Shown here one piece after another: positions 1 through 8,889 of a stretch of 49,511 bases of DNA (its first letter is position 1; each line of letters begins with the position of its first letter). This stretch comes from Ignavibacteriae bacterium HGW-Ignavibacteriae-2 (GTDB lineage: Bacteria; Bacteroidota; Ignavibacteria; Ignavibacteriales; Melioribacteraceae). The stretch lies in contig PGYT01000023.1 in assembly GCA_002839805.1 (NCBI GenBank), positions 1 through 49,511 on the forward strand, given 5' to 3'. The notes beneath the pieces were generated by a model, which was given only the letters and a program-made list of their open reading frames with translations, made no database searches and was not told where the DNA came from. The position numbers and the translations under genes were made by a program.

Positions 1-188
1 ACTCTAGGGTCTGCGCTTTTTGTTTAATTCATTCCAACAACTACGTTTCTAATTTATAACGTAGTTAAAGTTTGTTTCTTCTATTTACACTATTAACGGG
101 TCTTGATAATTTTATAACACAAAACGAATAAATAGGAAAAACTTGTGTATAAATATCAGAAATCCATCAACTTACTTAGAGGGGAAAA
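1..188. other. Non-coding leader at window edge
   Basis: AT-rich stretch before the first gene with no supportable coding sequence and no tRNA-like fold that I can see. It ends in a purine-rich AGAGGGG at about 178-184, directly ahead of the band-7 gene, which probably serves as its ribosome binding site. Any promoter for that gene must lie here, but I cannot place it with confidence. Confidence 0.5.
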
Positions 189-1043
189 ATGACTTGGGTA
201 ATAATTATCACAATATTGCTAATTATCTTTTTTTCAGGAATTAGGATAATCCGTCCTACACACAGGGGTTTAGTAGAACGACTTGGCAAATATAATCATT
301 TTTGTCAGCCGGGTTTTAATTGGATTATACCAATAATTGACAGAATGCTTTATGTTAACATCACAGAACAAATGGTTGATGCTCAGCCGCAGGAAATTAT
401 TACAAACGATAATTTGAACGCGCGGGTTGATGCTCAGGTTTATTTCAAAGTTAAGGATAATGAAGAAAGCATTAAATCATCTCAATACCATGTTCAAAAC
501 TACAAATACCAGATTGTAAATTTAGCGCGCACAACACTCAGAAATATTATCGGTACGCTTACTCTTAAATCGGCAAACAGCGAACGCGATAAAATAAACG
601 GCGAGCTTCTTCAAACGCTTAGCAAAGAAACCGCCAACTGGGGAATGGATATTGTTAGAACCGAATTAAAAGAAATTGATCCGCCGCAGGATGTTCAGGA
701 AACCATGAACAAAGTGGTGAAAGCAGAAAATGAAAAAATAGCGGCTATTGATTATGCAACCGCTCGCGAAACAGTTGCTGACGGCGAGAAACGAGCGGAA
801 ATTAAAAAAGCCGAAGGTGTTAGACAGGGAAAAATTCTTCAAGCCGAAGGCGAGGCAGAAGCTATTAAATTAGTAAACGAAGCCGCTGAAAAGTACTTTG
901 TTGGCAACGCTCAGATACTAAGAAAACTTGAAGCTCTTGAAAACGCTCTTAAAGACAACTCAAAAATAGTAGTTCCTTCGAATACGGAATTAATTAATGT
1001 AATTGGAGAAATGTCCGGTGTTTTGCCGATAAAAAAACAATAA
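189..1043 (+). CDS. SPFH/band 7 membrane protein (stomatin/QmcA-like)
   Basis: Predicted membrane-anchored scaffold of the SPFH (stomatin/prohibitin/flotillin) superfamily. Residues about 3-21 form one hydrophobic N-terminal anchor, followed by 'RIIRPTHRGLVERLGKY', a classic band-7 entry motif. The SPFH domain runs to about residue 190. After it comes a charged alpha-helical stretch with 'KAEGVRQGKILQAEGEAEA', the usual oligomerising coiled coil. At 284 aa it is full length for the stomatin-like class. Such proteins often pair with an NfeD-like protein, but none is adjacent here: upstream is non-coding and downstream is a terminator followed by an opposite-strand gene. Family members organise membrane microdomains or regulate membrane proteases. 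The specific role here is unknown. Confidence 0.9.
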   Translation: MTWVIIITILLIIFFSGIRIIRPTHRGLVERLGKYNHFCQPGFNWIIPIIDRMLYVNITEQMVDAQPQEIITNDNLNARVDAQVYFKVKDNEESIKSSQYHVQNYKYQIVNLARTTLRNIIGTLTLKSANSERDKINGELLQTLSKETANWGMDIVRTELKEIDPPQDVQETMNKVVKAENEKIAAIDYATARETVADGEKRAEIKKAEGVRQGKILQAEGEAEAIKLVNEAAEKYFVGNAQILRKLEALENALKDNSKIVVPSNTELINVIGEMSGVLPIKKQ

Positions 1044-1078
1044 TGTGAGTGACCCTTCAAAATTTTCTATTTAGAGTA

Positions 1079-1110
1079 ATGCCGGAGATCTTTTCCGGCA
1101 TCTTTTATCT
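1079..1110 (+). terminator. Rho-independent terminator after the SPFH gene
   Basis: Perfect 8-bp GC-rich stem ATGCCGGA (1079-1086) / TCCGGCAT (1094-1101) with a 7-nt loop, followed by CTTTTATCTT. It lies 36 bp past the stop codon of the band-7 gene and before the convergent ada gene. Confidence 0.8.
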
Positions 1111-1198
1111 TCCCCTCAATTACTTCTTTCAATCGCTGGCAATCATTTGTATATAAGCGAGAAATAACTTTTACAGCCAGATTAAATAAGCAACTTAA

Positions 1199-2257
1199 TT
1201 AAACCTGATTTATTACATTTTCATGTTCAATCAGCCACTTCTTGCGCCACAGTCCGCCTCCATAACCGTGAAGCTTGCCGTCTTTGCCTATTACTCTATG
1301 ACAAGGAATAATTATTGCTAAACGGTTATCTCCATTTGCGGTGGCAACAGCTCTAATTGCTTTTGGACTATTAATTTTTTTTGCAATCCCTTCGTACGAG
1401 GTAGTTGCGCCATATGGAATGTTTTTTAATTCCGACCAGACACGCCTTTGAAAATCTGACCCGGGAATTACTATAGGAACAGTAAATCTTTTAATTTTTC
1501 CGGCAAAATAACTGTTTATTTCTTCGGATACTTTTTCAATAAATTTATTGTCGCCTACAATTATGGATCCGTCAAATAATTTAATTAGTCGTTTAAATTG
1601 AGTTTCTAACATCCGTCTGTCCGCAAATTCGAGCAAACATAATCCTTCTTCAGTCGCGCCGGCAATCATTGGACCCAGAGGCGTTAAAATTCTATTTACA
1701 GTTATTATTGTTTTGAGTTTGCTTTTTGCCGCCGGCTCACCAATTAATTGTTTAATCGCCTCTCTGAATCCGCTAACGGATTCGAATCCATGGCTGTAGG
1801 CCGCCCTAGTAATATCATCGCCATGTTTAATATTACCTAGTGCATTACTAAGTCTTAACGAACGGAGATAAGCGTGGAATGTCATATTATGATTCTTCTT
1901 GAACCAGCGACGTACACGTGAAGGATCAATTCCCGCTTTTTTTAGTTCGAAATCTTTCCATCTTTTATTTGAATCTTGTTTTACAAGAGTTATTAAATCG
2001 TTCAGCCATTCGGGTGTCTTTCCATTAAGTTCCAGAGGCCGGCATCTTTTGCAGGCTCTATAGCCTGCAAATAAAGCGTCTTTAGTGCTGGCGAAATAAT
2101 CCACATTTTCAAACTTTGGTTTTCGCGCCGTGCAGGTCGGCCGGCAGAATATTCCTGTTGATTTAATTCCTGCAAAAAAAAGTCCCTCGAACGATGCGTC
2201 TTTATTTATAAGCGCTTCGTACATAATTTGTTTTGGCGGTAATAAAGTTTTTTTCAT
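1199..2257 (-). CDS. ada: Ada: methylphosphotriester/O6-methylguanine-DNA methyltransferase and transcriptional activator
   Basis: Adaptive-response protein that removes methyl groups from alkylated DNA by suicide transfer to its own cysteines and then activates transcription. The N-terminal zinc domain has Cys38, Cys42, Cys69 and Cys72 ('FCRPTC' and 'CKRC'), the same numbering as E. coli Ada. An AraC-type helix-turn-helix region spans about residues 85-180. The C-terminal methyltransferase domain carries 'IIPCHRVIG' with the acceptor Cys319 and a C-terminal 'GYGGGLWRKKWLIEHE'. At 352 aa it matches full-length E. coli Ada (354 aa), so both repair activities and the regulatory function should be intact. 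It lies 54 bp downstream of the DUF4175 gene on the same strand. No obvious Ada box was recognised in that gap. Confidence 0.95.
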   Translation of the reverse strand: MKKTLLPPKQIMYEALINKDASFEGLFFAGIKSTGIFCRPTCTARKPKFENVDYFASTKDALFAGYRACKRCRPLELNGKTPEWLNDLITLVKQDSNKRWKDFELKKAGIDPSRVRRWFKKNHNMTFHAYLRSLRLSNALGNIKHGDDITRAAYSHGFESVSGFREAIKQLIGEPAAKSKLKTIITVNRILTPLGPMIAGATEEGLCLLEFADRRMLETQFKRLIKLFDGSIIVGDNKFIEKVSEEINSYFAGKIKRFTVPIVIPGSDFQRRVWSELKNIPYGATTSYEGIAKKINSPKAIRAVATANGDNRLAIIIPCHRVIGKDGKLHGYGGGLWRKKWLIEHENVINQV

Positions 2258-2311
2258 GGGTTAAAGATGTAAAACGGAAGTGAGTGATTCCACCGAAAAA
2301 TTGACAGGAAA

Positions 2312-5300
2312 TTATTTTTTAATTTCCTTTTTCTGCAATGCCTCGTAATATTTTCTGATAATGTCTTCGTAATCTTTAGAATAACCTTCGCGAATAGCTT
2401 TCATCAATTCGTCCCGCAATTTATCTTTGCTTTCTTCTGAGGAAAGAATTAGTTCAGGCGGTGATTGCCTGGTTAAATTTTTGCCGGAGTTCGATTCGCG
2501 CTCCTTTTCAAAATCACGCTCATTTACAGAACGTTGAGCGTCAAGCAGTTTCGAAAGGATTCTTTCCTGGGCTTGAATTAAATCGTCATCAAGTTTTTCT
2601 GTTCGCATTCCGGAGACAACTTCCTGCATTTCATTCAGAATTTTTTCTAAATTCGTGCCTAATCTTTTCGACATTCCGGATTCTCTTGCTTCCTTATTCA
2701 TCTGTTCAAGTGATTTGCGTATCATTTCCTGTTCCTGGGCCAAACGCTGCATTTGGGACATTTGCTGCTGAGAGAGCCCTCCCTCTTTAAGCTGCTGAGT
2801 AAGTTGATTTAACGACATTTGTTGCTGCGACATCTGCTGCATTTGCTGCATCATAGACATCATTCCACTCCCTTGTCCGCTGCCGTTCATCATTTGTTCC
2901 ATTCCGCCTTTTAATAGGGAGGCTGCTTCGTTTAAATGCTGCATTGCCGCGCCCTGCTTTTGCATAGCCGAGGAATTTGTTTGCTCCTGCATCGACGAAA
3001 TAGCTTCCGACATCTCTCTGCGTGCCTGTCCTAAAGCTTTACCCATCTCTGGTGTTATAGCAAATGTTTTTTGCGAAAGGTTGGACATTTGTTGAACAAC
3101 TTTATCAAGATTACGCTGTAAATCATTTTGTTTTCTGGCGTTCTCTTTAAACTGATCGGAGGAATGTGAAGTTTTAGAAGTGTTCGATTTTAAAGATTCC
3201 TGTTCTTTTGATAATTGCAATAAATTATTAACGGCTTTCATCATTTCGTAAAAAGATTGCATTTGAGTTTGCATTTGTAAATTATTCTGCATCTGCATCA
3301 TTTGCTGTTTCATGTCCTGCATATTTTGTGATAGCTGCTGCTGGTTTTTCATCGCCTGCATTTGCTGCTGCTGCTGCAGCTGTTGTTTTGTTTTTTCCGA
3401 CAACTCCTTATTCTTTTGCTGTTTCATTTGTTCGAGCATCTTTTCCAAATCCTGCACTGGCATATCTTGGAATTCGTTCATTTTCTCTTTTAATTGATCC
3501 ATTTCTTCATTAAGCTTTTGAAGATCTTTTGAAACTTGATTTTGTTTTTCACTTAATTCATTGTTCTTTTTTTCATCGGACAACTGTGCTTTATTTGTTT
3601 CGGTCTTAAGGTCATCAAGTTTGTTTGTTATTTCTTCTGTTCGTTTTACAAGTTCATCCACCTTCTGTTCTATTTGTATACGTTTAAGCAGATTGAGAGT
3701 CCGCTCCAAACTTTTCTGAAACAGTTCTTCGTTGAACTTCATTTCTTCAAACGCCTGCTGAGTTTGATTTCTATTCATATTTTTCAACATCTCCTGCAGT
3801 TTCTCCATAGCACTTTTCAGATCCTTGTTATTCAAATCGTCCATAAGTGACTGCAGTTCAAGATATTTTTCAAGAGTTTTTTCTGATAATAGTTTATTTT
3901 CTTGTAAATCTTTTTGCATTTCGTTCAGCTTCTTTTGAACGTCCTGAACCTTATTAGAAACCTCCTCAAAATTCTGCATTGCTTTTTCAATCTTGTTCTT
4001 TTCTTCCCAGGTAAGTTCGCGGTTGTCTTGTTTCATTTCGTTAGAAATTCTTTCAAGATCTTTTGACAATTCTTTAGTCTCTTCCAATAATTCTGTTAAA
4101 TCTTTTTTCGCTTTTTCCTGAGTGTTTTCGGCTACATTAAATATTTCATCAATTGATGGAACACGAATATTAAACAATGCTGTTTTGTTAGATTTTGGAC
4201 CATTAATATTATCATTGTCATATACTTCAAGGTAATAAGATAAAACGTCATCAACCGCCAACACCATGGATTTAAGATCCCACACAAAATAAACTTCCTG
4301 CTCTTTTGTGTTTTTTATGGAAAGATTCATTTGTTTATATTCTTTCCATGGCTGTTCAAACTGAGAAGCGGAAATTCTATAATTTAGAACAAGTTTATCG
4401 AACCCAAAATCGTCTGAAATGCCGGCCGTCAAAGGAATTTGGTTGTTTTGTCCAAGTTTAATATCTGCATTGGGAGAGATCATTTCGATGGAAGGGTATT
4501 CGTCTAAAATAGCGGTTATGTTAAAACTTATCGGGTTTACATTAAAATTTCCGTCTGTATCTTTTAAGATAATTTGATAAGACGTGCTTTTCCCGATATT
4601 AAATCCGCCCGAGGCTCCGTTGTTTTTAACTTCCAAAATAACTTTTGAACTATCGGCAAAAAGGCAATATGCTTCAGAAATACTTTTGTTGGTTTTAATA
4701 CTAATTTTTACTCTGCTGCCGGTTAAAGCTGTCAAGTTTCCGTTATCTTTAATAATGGTTAAGGGAAGTTTAGAATACTTTGGGGGAATAATTGTCGCTT
4801 CAAATACATTTATAAAAGGGCTATTAACAACCTGTACATTGTAAACTTCGCTAGAAATATTTTCCGCTGACGCAAAATAATTGAAAGAATTATTTACATT
4901 ATTTATTCTATAGGTAAATAGACCTAATGAATCCTTAGTGATTTCTTTCTCTTCGTATGCCGATTGTTCTATACTTTGCGTTGATAAAAAGATTGTTTCG
5001 GGTGAATGCCCTATGGCGCTAACCGAAATTAGAATCTTATCACCTTTGGCAACTTTAACATTACCAGGTTCTATATGCAAACTAAATTTTGCCGGTATTA
5101 TAAATTCTGTGTTATAATTTAAAATTTTAAATGAGGATAACCGTAGTTCCGGTATAAAAGCAAAAACAATAGTTGATATGATAATGGACAATAAAGATAA
5201 TCTGAAATAACGTTTGGTGATGGAGTATTCCAGAATTTTTTCAAATTTTAAATCTCGTGTTTTTTCATAAACATTTTTTACAGCGGCTTCAACTAAAGCT

Positions 5301-5686
5301 CCGCTGTAATTATTTGATTCCGCATCTTCGGCTAATTGAATTGAATTAACAAGATTGTCTTTTATTTCCGGAAATTGATTACCGACTTTTTGAGCTAAGA
5401 ATAGGTAATCCGGCTTATTAAAAATAAATGCGGATTTTAAAACAGGAATGAAAACAAAAAAGAAAACTGAAAAGAAAAACACCGCTAATAGAATTAAAAA
5501 TAATATTGTTCTTTCCTGAACGCTATGAGCGCCAAACAATTCAGCAAAACTTACAGTTAGATTTATAACTAAAATTATAATAACTGTAAGAAAAAAACCT
5601 TCTAATGCTTTTTTATAGTAAGTTTTTTTAGCAACTGCTTTTAAGCGGTTTTTTAATTCTTCTATATAGTTTAATTGTGTTTTCAT
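2312..5686 (-). CDS. DUF4175-like large membrane protein with Gln/Met-rich coiled coil
   Basis: A 1124-aa envelope protein resembling the DUF4175 family. Two hydrophobic helices lie near residues 28-48 and 60-85, and a third near 160-180. An extracytoplasmic beta-rich region follows to about residue 510. The C-terminal half is charged coiled coil, grading into a tract dominated by Gln and Met (about 770-1000), then a charged tail. The start overlaps nothing and lies 2 bp after the stop of the DUF4159 gene, so the two are almost certainly translated from one transcript. DUF4159/DUF4175 proteins are often found with MoxR ATPases, DUF58 and von Willebrand-type proteins. None of these is next to this copy. 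Function is not established. Confidence 0.8.
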   Translation of the reverse strand: MKTQLNYIEELKNRLKAVAKKTYYKKALEGFFLTVIIILVINLTVSFAELFGAHSVQERTILFLILLAVFFFSVFFFVFIPVLKSAFIFNKPDYLFLAQKVGNQFPEIKDNLVNSIQLAEDAESNNYSGALVEAAVKNVYEKTRDLKFEKILEYSITKRYFRLSLLSIIISTIVFAFIPELRLSSFKILNYNTEFIIPAKFSLHIEPGNVKVAKGDKILISVSAIGHSPETIFLSTQSIEQSAYEEKEITKDSLGLFTYRINNVNNSFNYFASAENISSEVYNVQVVNSPFINVFEATIIPPKYSKLPLTIIKDNGNLTALTGSRVKISIKTNKSISEAYCLFADSSKVILEVKNNGASGGFNIGKSTSYQIILKDTDGNFNVNPISFNITAILDEYPSIEMISPNADIKLGQNNQIPLTAGISDDFGFDKLVLNYRISASQFEQPWKEYKQMNLSIKNTKEQEVYFVWDLKSMVLAVDDVLSYYLEVYDNDNINGPKSNKTALFNIRVPSIDEIFNVAENTQEKAKKDLTELLEETKELSKDLERISNEMKQDNRELTWEEKNKIEKAMQNFEEVSNKVQDVQKKLNEMQKDLQENKLLSEKTLEKYLELQSLMDDLNNKDLKSAMEKLQEMLKNMNRNQTQQAFEEMKFNEELFQKSLERTLNLLKRIQIEQKVDELVKRTEEITNKLDDLKTETNKAQLSDEKKNNELSEKQNQVSKDLQKLNEEMDQLKEKMNEFQDMPVQDLEKMLEQMKQQKNKELSEKTKQQLQQQQQMQAMKNQQQLSQNMQDMKQQMMQMQNNLQMQTQMQSFYEMMKAVNNLLQLSKEQESLKSNTSKTSHSSDQFKENARKQNDLQRNLDKVVQQMSNLSQKTFAITPEMGKALGQARREMSEAISSMQEQTNSSAMQKQGAAMQHLNEAASLLKGGMEQMMNGSGQGSGMMSMMQQMQQMSQQQMSLNQLTQQLKEGGLSQQQMSQMQRLAQEQEMIRKSLEQMNKEARESGMSKRLGTNLEKILNEMQEVVSGMRTEKLDDDLIQAQERILSKLLDAQRSVNERDFEKERESNSGKNLTRQSPPELILSSEESKDKLRDELMKAIREGYSKDYEDIIRKYYEALQKKEIKK

Positions 5687-5688
5687 AA

Positions 5689-6342
5689 TTAGTGTGTTAA
5701 AGCATATACGATTATATTCGCGCCAAACTTGAGCGCTTCTTCTCTTTTATCTGTGGAATCGTTATGTACTTTCTGATCTGTCCAGCCATCGCTTGGATTA
5801 CTTTCGTATGTATAATAAAGAACCATCCGCCCGTCTAAAAAAACAGAAAATCCCTGCGGAGGTTTGTTGTCGTGCTCATGCGTTTTTGGAGGTCCTTGTG
5901 GAAATTTATAAACCAAATTGTATATCGGGTGATTGAAGGGAAGTTCAACCAAATCTTTTTCGGGAAATATTTTTTTTATTACTTTCCTTGCCGAATTATC
6001 CATACCATAATCGTCATCGATATAAATAAATCCTCCCCTTTCACAGTATACTCTTAGTTTTTGAGCCTCTGTATCGGATAAAACAAAATTTCCGTGTCCG
6101 GTTATAAATAAAAACGGATATGAATACAAATCATTTGATGCTATATCTACAAAAGTATACTCCGGGTAAACCTCAATGTTTGTATTCTCATTAATATAAT
6201 TTAACAAATTAACTTCCGCGGATGGATCGTTATACCAATCGCCCCCTCCATTATATTTTAATCTGGCTATCTGAAAACCGGATTTTTCCTGTGCGGAAAC
6301 AATGAAGCCCAAAAACATTAATATGATAACTATTTTTTTCAT
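5689..6342 (-). CDS. DUF4159 domain exported protein
   Basis: Exported protein of about 217 aa. I chose the ATG at 6342, which gives the clean signal peptide 'MKKIVIILMFLGFIVSAQ', over a GTG six codons upstream (6360). The mature protein begins 'FQIARLKYNGGGDWYNDPS', typical of DUF4159. It contains 'LFITGHGNFVLSDTEAQKL' and 'RGGFIYIDDDYGMDN', features of a glutamine-amidotransferase-like fold seen in this family. It lies directly upstream of the DUF4175 gene (2-bp gap) and is the probable first gene of that pair. The protein likely acts in the periplasm with the DUF4175 partner. The biochemical role is unknown. Confidence 0.82.
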   Translation of the reverse strand: MKKIVIILMFLGFIVSAQEKSGFQIARLKYNGGGDWYNDPSAEVNLLNYINENTNIEVYPEYTFVDIASNDLYSYPFLFITGHGNFVLSDTEAQKLRVYCERGGFIYIDDDYGMDNSARKVIKKIFPEKDLVELPFNHPIYNLVYKFPQGPPKTHEHDNKPPQGFSVFLDGRMVLYYTYESNPSDGWTDQKVHNDSTDKREEALKFGANIIVYALTH

Positions 6343-6427
6343 TCTGATTTTATACAACACTATACCGCTTAAGTTCTGTCTTCATTGGTTAAAAAAATTA
6401 CTTCTAATTAAGATTGAGGAAAGCGTT

Positions 6428-7567
6428 CTAATTTTCCAGTTGTAATCTGAGGATTGACAGCGATTCTTTTAATTGGCTGAGTCCGCTGAAATTATTTATT
6501 CTATAATTATTCAATTCTCTTCTGAATCTGTAATCTTTGCGCAAAAAATCAAATTGTTTTCCAACATCTTCCTGTTTTGCGTTTGTTATTTTTCTCATTG
6601 CGGAATCATCTTCCTCAATTTTGTAAGCTTGTGTAAATATGGTGTGCATTGTTTTTTCAAGTGTACGATTGCCTGAAATTTTTATTAAGTGATTATTTAC
6701 AGGCGGGTAAGTTGGACTCCACACAGGATTAATTCCACAATAATTGCAAAGTGCTTCGTATACAAATACAGTTCCATTAACTTTTCCTTCAAGCGAATAT
6801 CCGGCAACATGGGGTGAGCCATATTCTATTAACTTCAGAAGTTCGGTGTCAAAATCCGGTTCTTTTTCCCAAACATCCAAAACAACATATAAATCTTTTT
6901 TTAAATTCATTCTTTTTTTTAATGCTTCGTTGTCAACAACGGGACCTCGGGAAGAATTAATTAAAATGGCGCCCGGTTTTATCAATTCTATATTTGATTC
7001 GTTAAGAAGGTGTACAGTTTTATCAATTCCTTCTTTATTAAGAGGAACATGAAATGTTACAATGTCACACGAAAGAGCTTCTTGTAATGAACAATATCCG
7101 GCGGAAGGATTTAATCTTTCCAGCGGAGGATCATTCTTAAATACTTTTAAACCAAGGGATTCTGCAATTGCAGTGTTTTTTGACCCGATATTGCCGACCC
7201 CAATAATACCAATAGATTTGTCTTTAAGAGAAAGATTATATTTTACACAAATGCTAAAAATTGCGTTAAAAACATATTCTTTTACAGCATGCGAATTACA
7301 ACCAGCTGCGCTGGTAAAAGTTATATTGTTTTTTTTAAGATATTCCAAATCTATATGATCGGTGCCGATAGTTGCGGTGCCTACAAATTTAATGTTGGTT
7401 CCTTTTAAAAGCGATTCGTTTACCTCAGTGATAGAACGAACCACAAGGGCGTCGGTGTTTTTAAGGGCTTCATTAGATATGCCGCGACCTGGCATAAGAG
7501 TTACGCTCCCAATTGTGGAGAATGCCTCAAAGCCAAATGAAATATTTTCATCAACAATTATTTTCAT
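6428..7567 (-). CDS. pdxB: Erythronate-4-phosphate dehydrogenase (PdxB)
   Basis: NAD-dependent oxidation of 4-phospho-D-erythronate, the second step of DXP-dependent pyridoxal 5'-phosphate synthesis. The N-terminal 'MKIIVDENI' and 'TATIGTDHID' are PdxB hallmarks. The Rossmann motif GVGNIG is at residues 123-128. The likely catalytic residues are Arg207 ('NSSRGPVVD'), Asp231 and Glu236 ('LDVWEKEP') and His253 ('HVAGYSLEGK'), within one residue of the E. coli positions. The length of 379 aa equals the family norm and includes the C-terminal dimerisation region. It is on the same strand as, and upstream of, the DUF4159 gene with a 67-85 bp gap, so co-transcription is possible. No other pdx gene is in the window. 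Confidence 0.93.
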   Translation of the reverse strand: MKIIVDENISFGFEAFSTIGSVTLMPGRGISNEALKNTDALVVRSITEVNESLLKGTNIKFVGTATIGTDHIDLEYLKKNNITFTSAAGCNSHAVKEYVFNAIFSICVKYNLSLKDKSIGIIGVGNIGSKNTAIAESLGLKVFKNDPPLERLNPSAGYCSLQEALSCDIVTFHVPLNKEGIDKTVHLLNESNIELIKPGAILINSSRGPVVDNEALKKRMNLKKDLYVVLDVWEKEPDFDTELLKLIEYGSPHVAGYSLEGKVNGTVFVYEALCNYCGINPVWSPTYPPVNNHLIKISGNRTLEKTMHTIFTQAYKIEEDDSAMRKITNAKQEDVGKQFDFLRKDYRFRRELNNYRINNFSGLSQLKESLSILRLQLEN

Positions 7568-7662
7568 ACAGCGAAGATATTAAAAATTTCTATGTCTACG
7601 AATCCATTTTTAGGATTTCAAGCAAACATATGTTTTTTTGTAGAACAAATTTTCTATTATTA

Positions 7663-8313
7663 TTAATCGAAAGGGTAGCCTTTTTTATATGATACCTCTA
7701 GATCTCGCGGATCGTAATCGTCATCATCTTCATCCTCCCAATCATATTTTTCAAAAGGATCCTTTTTTCTAAAAACTATTGCAAATACCAGCCCTGTTAT
7801 TCCTCCAAAAAGATGCCCTTCCCACGATACACCGCTGTCTACGGGTAAAATTCCCCAAACCAGACCTCCGTAAAAAAAAGACACAAGCAGGGCTAATACA
7901 ATTGCTCTTTTATCTCGACGAATGATGCCGCTGAAAAATAAAAAAGAGACCATTCCGTAAATCATTCCGCTTGCCCCAATATGAAAGGATGCCCGCCCGA
8001 ACAACCAAAGCAATATTCCCGGCACAAAATATAAACCAAGCAATACTTTATTTGATGAAGTTGTATAGAAATAACAAATTCCCATAGAGAGCAAAAATAA
8101 CGGCAGTGTGTTGGAAAAAAGATGATCCCAACTTCCATGCAGAAGCGGAAATGTAAAAATTCCAAATAATCCTTCTATTCTGCGCGGAAATAATCCATAC
8201 CCAACCAAACTTATTTTAAATAGGGATTCAATTATTTTAATACCCCAAAGAATCAAAACAAGAGCGGATGGGATTTTAATGCTGTCAATAAATTTTTGTT
8301 TATCGTCTGTCAT
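7663..8313 (-). CDS. Rhomboid family intramembrane serine protease
   Basis: Six-helix integral membrane protease. The helix-4 nucleophile motif is 'GASGMIYG' with Ser115, and the helix-6 general base is His167 in 'EGHLFGG'. 'HGSWDHLFSN' supplies His64 and Asn68 of the oxyanion site. All catalytic elements are present, so it should be an active rhomboid. The C-terminus (residues about 185-216) is a cytosolic tail with a long acidic run (Asp/Glu from about 191-205), which is unusual for this short family. It lies 9 bp downstream of the AHSA1-like gene on the same strand and is likely co-transcribed with it. The substrate is unknown. Confidence 0.92.
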   Translation of the reverse strand: MTDDKQKFIDSIKIPSALVLILWGIKIIESLFKISLVGYGLFPRRIEGLFGIFTFPLLHGSWDHLFSNTLPLFLLSMGICYFYTTSSNKVLLGLYFVPGILLWLFGRASFHIGASGMIYGMVSFLFFSGIIRRDKRAIVLALLVSFFYGGLVWGILPVDSGVSWEGHLFGGITGLVFAIVFRKKDPFEKYDWEDEDDDDYDPRDLEVSYKKGYPFD

Positions 8314-8322
8314 TTCAAAATT

Positions 8323-8715
8323 CTATCTTTTCTCAAAATACTTTTTCATTGGAGTTATGTAATGTTCTTTCCAACCATCTTCATATTTTTTACCCTCACC
8401 ATCGGGAATATTGGAATGATTTAATATAAATAATGTAGCGCCGTTTTTTGATTCAAATATAATCTCTAAAAAAGAATCCGCGTCGGTTTCTTCGAATTCC
8501 TCAGTCCGCCAGCTCATCAAAACTCTTTTGTTTGGCTCCAATTCCAAAATTGTTCCGGAAATATAATTATCCCAGGCGGAATATTTACTTCCGACTATTG
8601 GATAAATTTCCGCTTCTCCACCTGTGAAACCCGAATGTTCCTCACTGTTCAACCAGGACGTATATAGTTTTCCCGGCAAAACGGAAAATGTTTCAATTAT
8701 TTTTATTGAGTCCAT
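8323..8715 (-). CDS. SRPBCC/AHSA1-like domain protein
   Basis: A 130-aa single-domain START-like protein of the Activator-of-Hsp90-ATPase-homology-1 type. It opens with 'IKIIETFSVLPGKLYTSWL', has the central 'GTILELEPNKRVLMSWR' strand pair, and ends 'GWKEHYITPMKKYFEKR'. All are usual landmarks of AHSA1-like proteins, which fold around a hydrophobic ligand pocket. There is no signal peptide, so it is cytosolic. It precedes the rhomboid gene by 9 bp. The ligand and function cannot be read from the sequence. Confidence 0.85.
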   Translation of the reverse strand: MDSIKIIETFSVLPGKLYTSWLNSEEHSGFTGGEAEIYPIVGSKYSAWDNYISGTILELEPNKRVLMSWRTEEFEETDADSFLEIIFESKNGATLFILNHSNIPDGEGKKYEDGWKEHYITPMKKYFEKR

Positions 8716-8889
8716 TTTTTACCTTAAATAAGAAATACTTTAATGGGTATCAAATATTAACAAAATTAATCGATTATAACTTTAATAATAGATTTATTTC
8801 TAAGAAGATAGTTTGTTCTTCCGGGCATTTAACTTTTACACTTAACCAAAAAATTTACTTTTATTAAATAAATAGAATTCGAATTTCAT

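Noticed and set aside
2461-2790. 109-aa plus-strand ORF opposite the DUF4175 gene
   Set aside because: It lies fully inside a well-supported coding gene in the antisense direction, has no recognised motif, and its composition is typical of a shadow.
3312-3513. Two plus-strand ORFs of 61 aa, one extremely cysteine-rich and one alanine-rich, opposite the DUF4175 gene
   Set aside because: Both are the antisense reading of Gln (CAG/CAA) codon runs in the DUF4175 coiled coil. The odd composition comes from the repeat, and there is no independent start signal.
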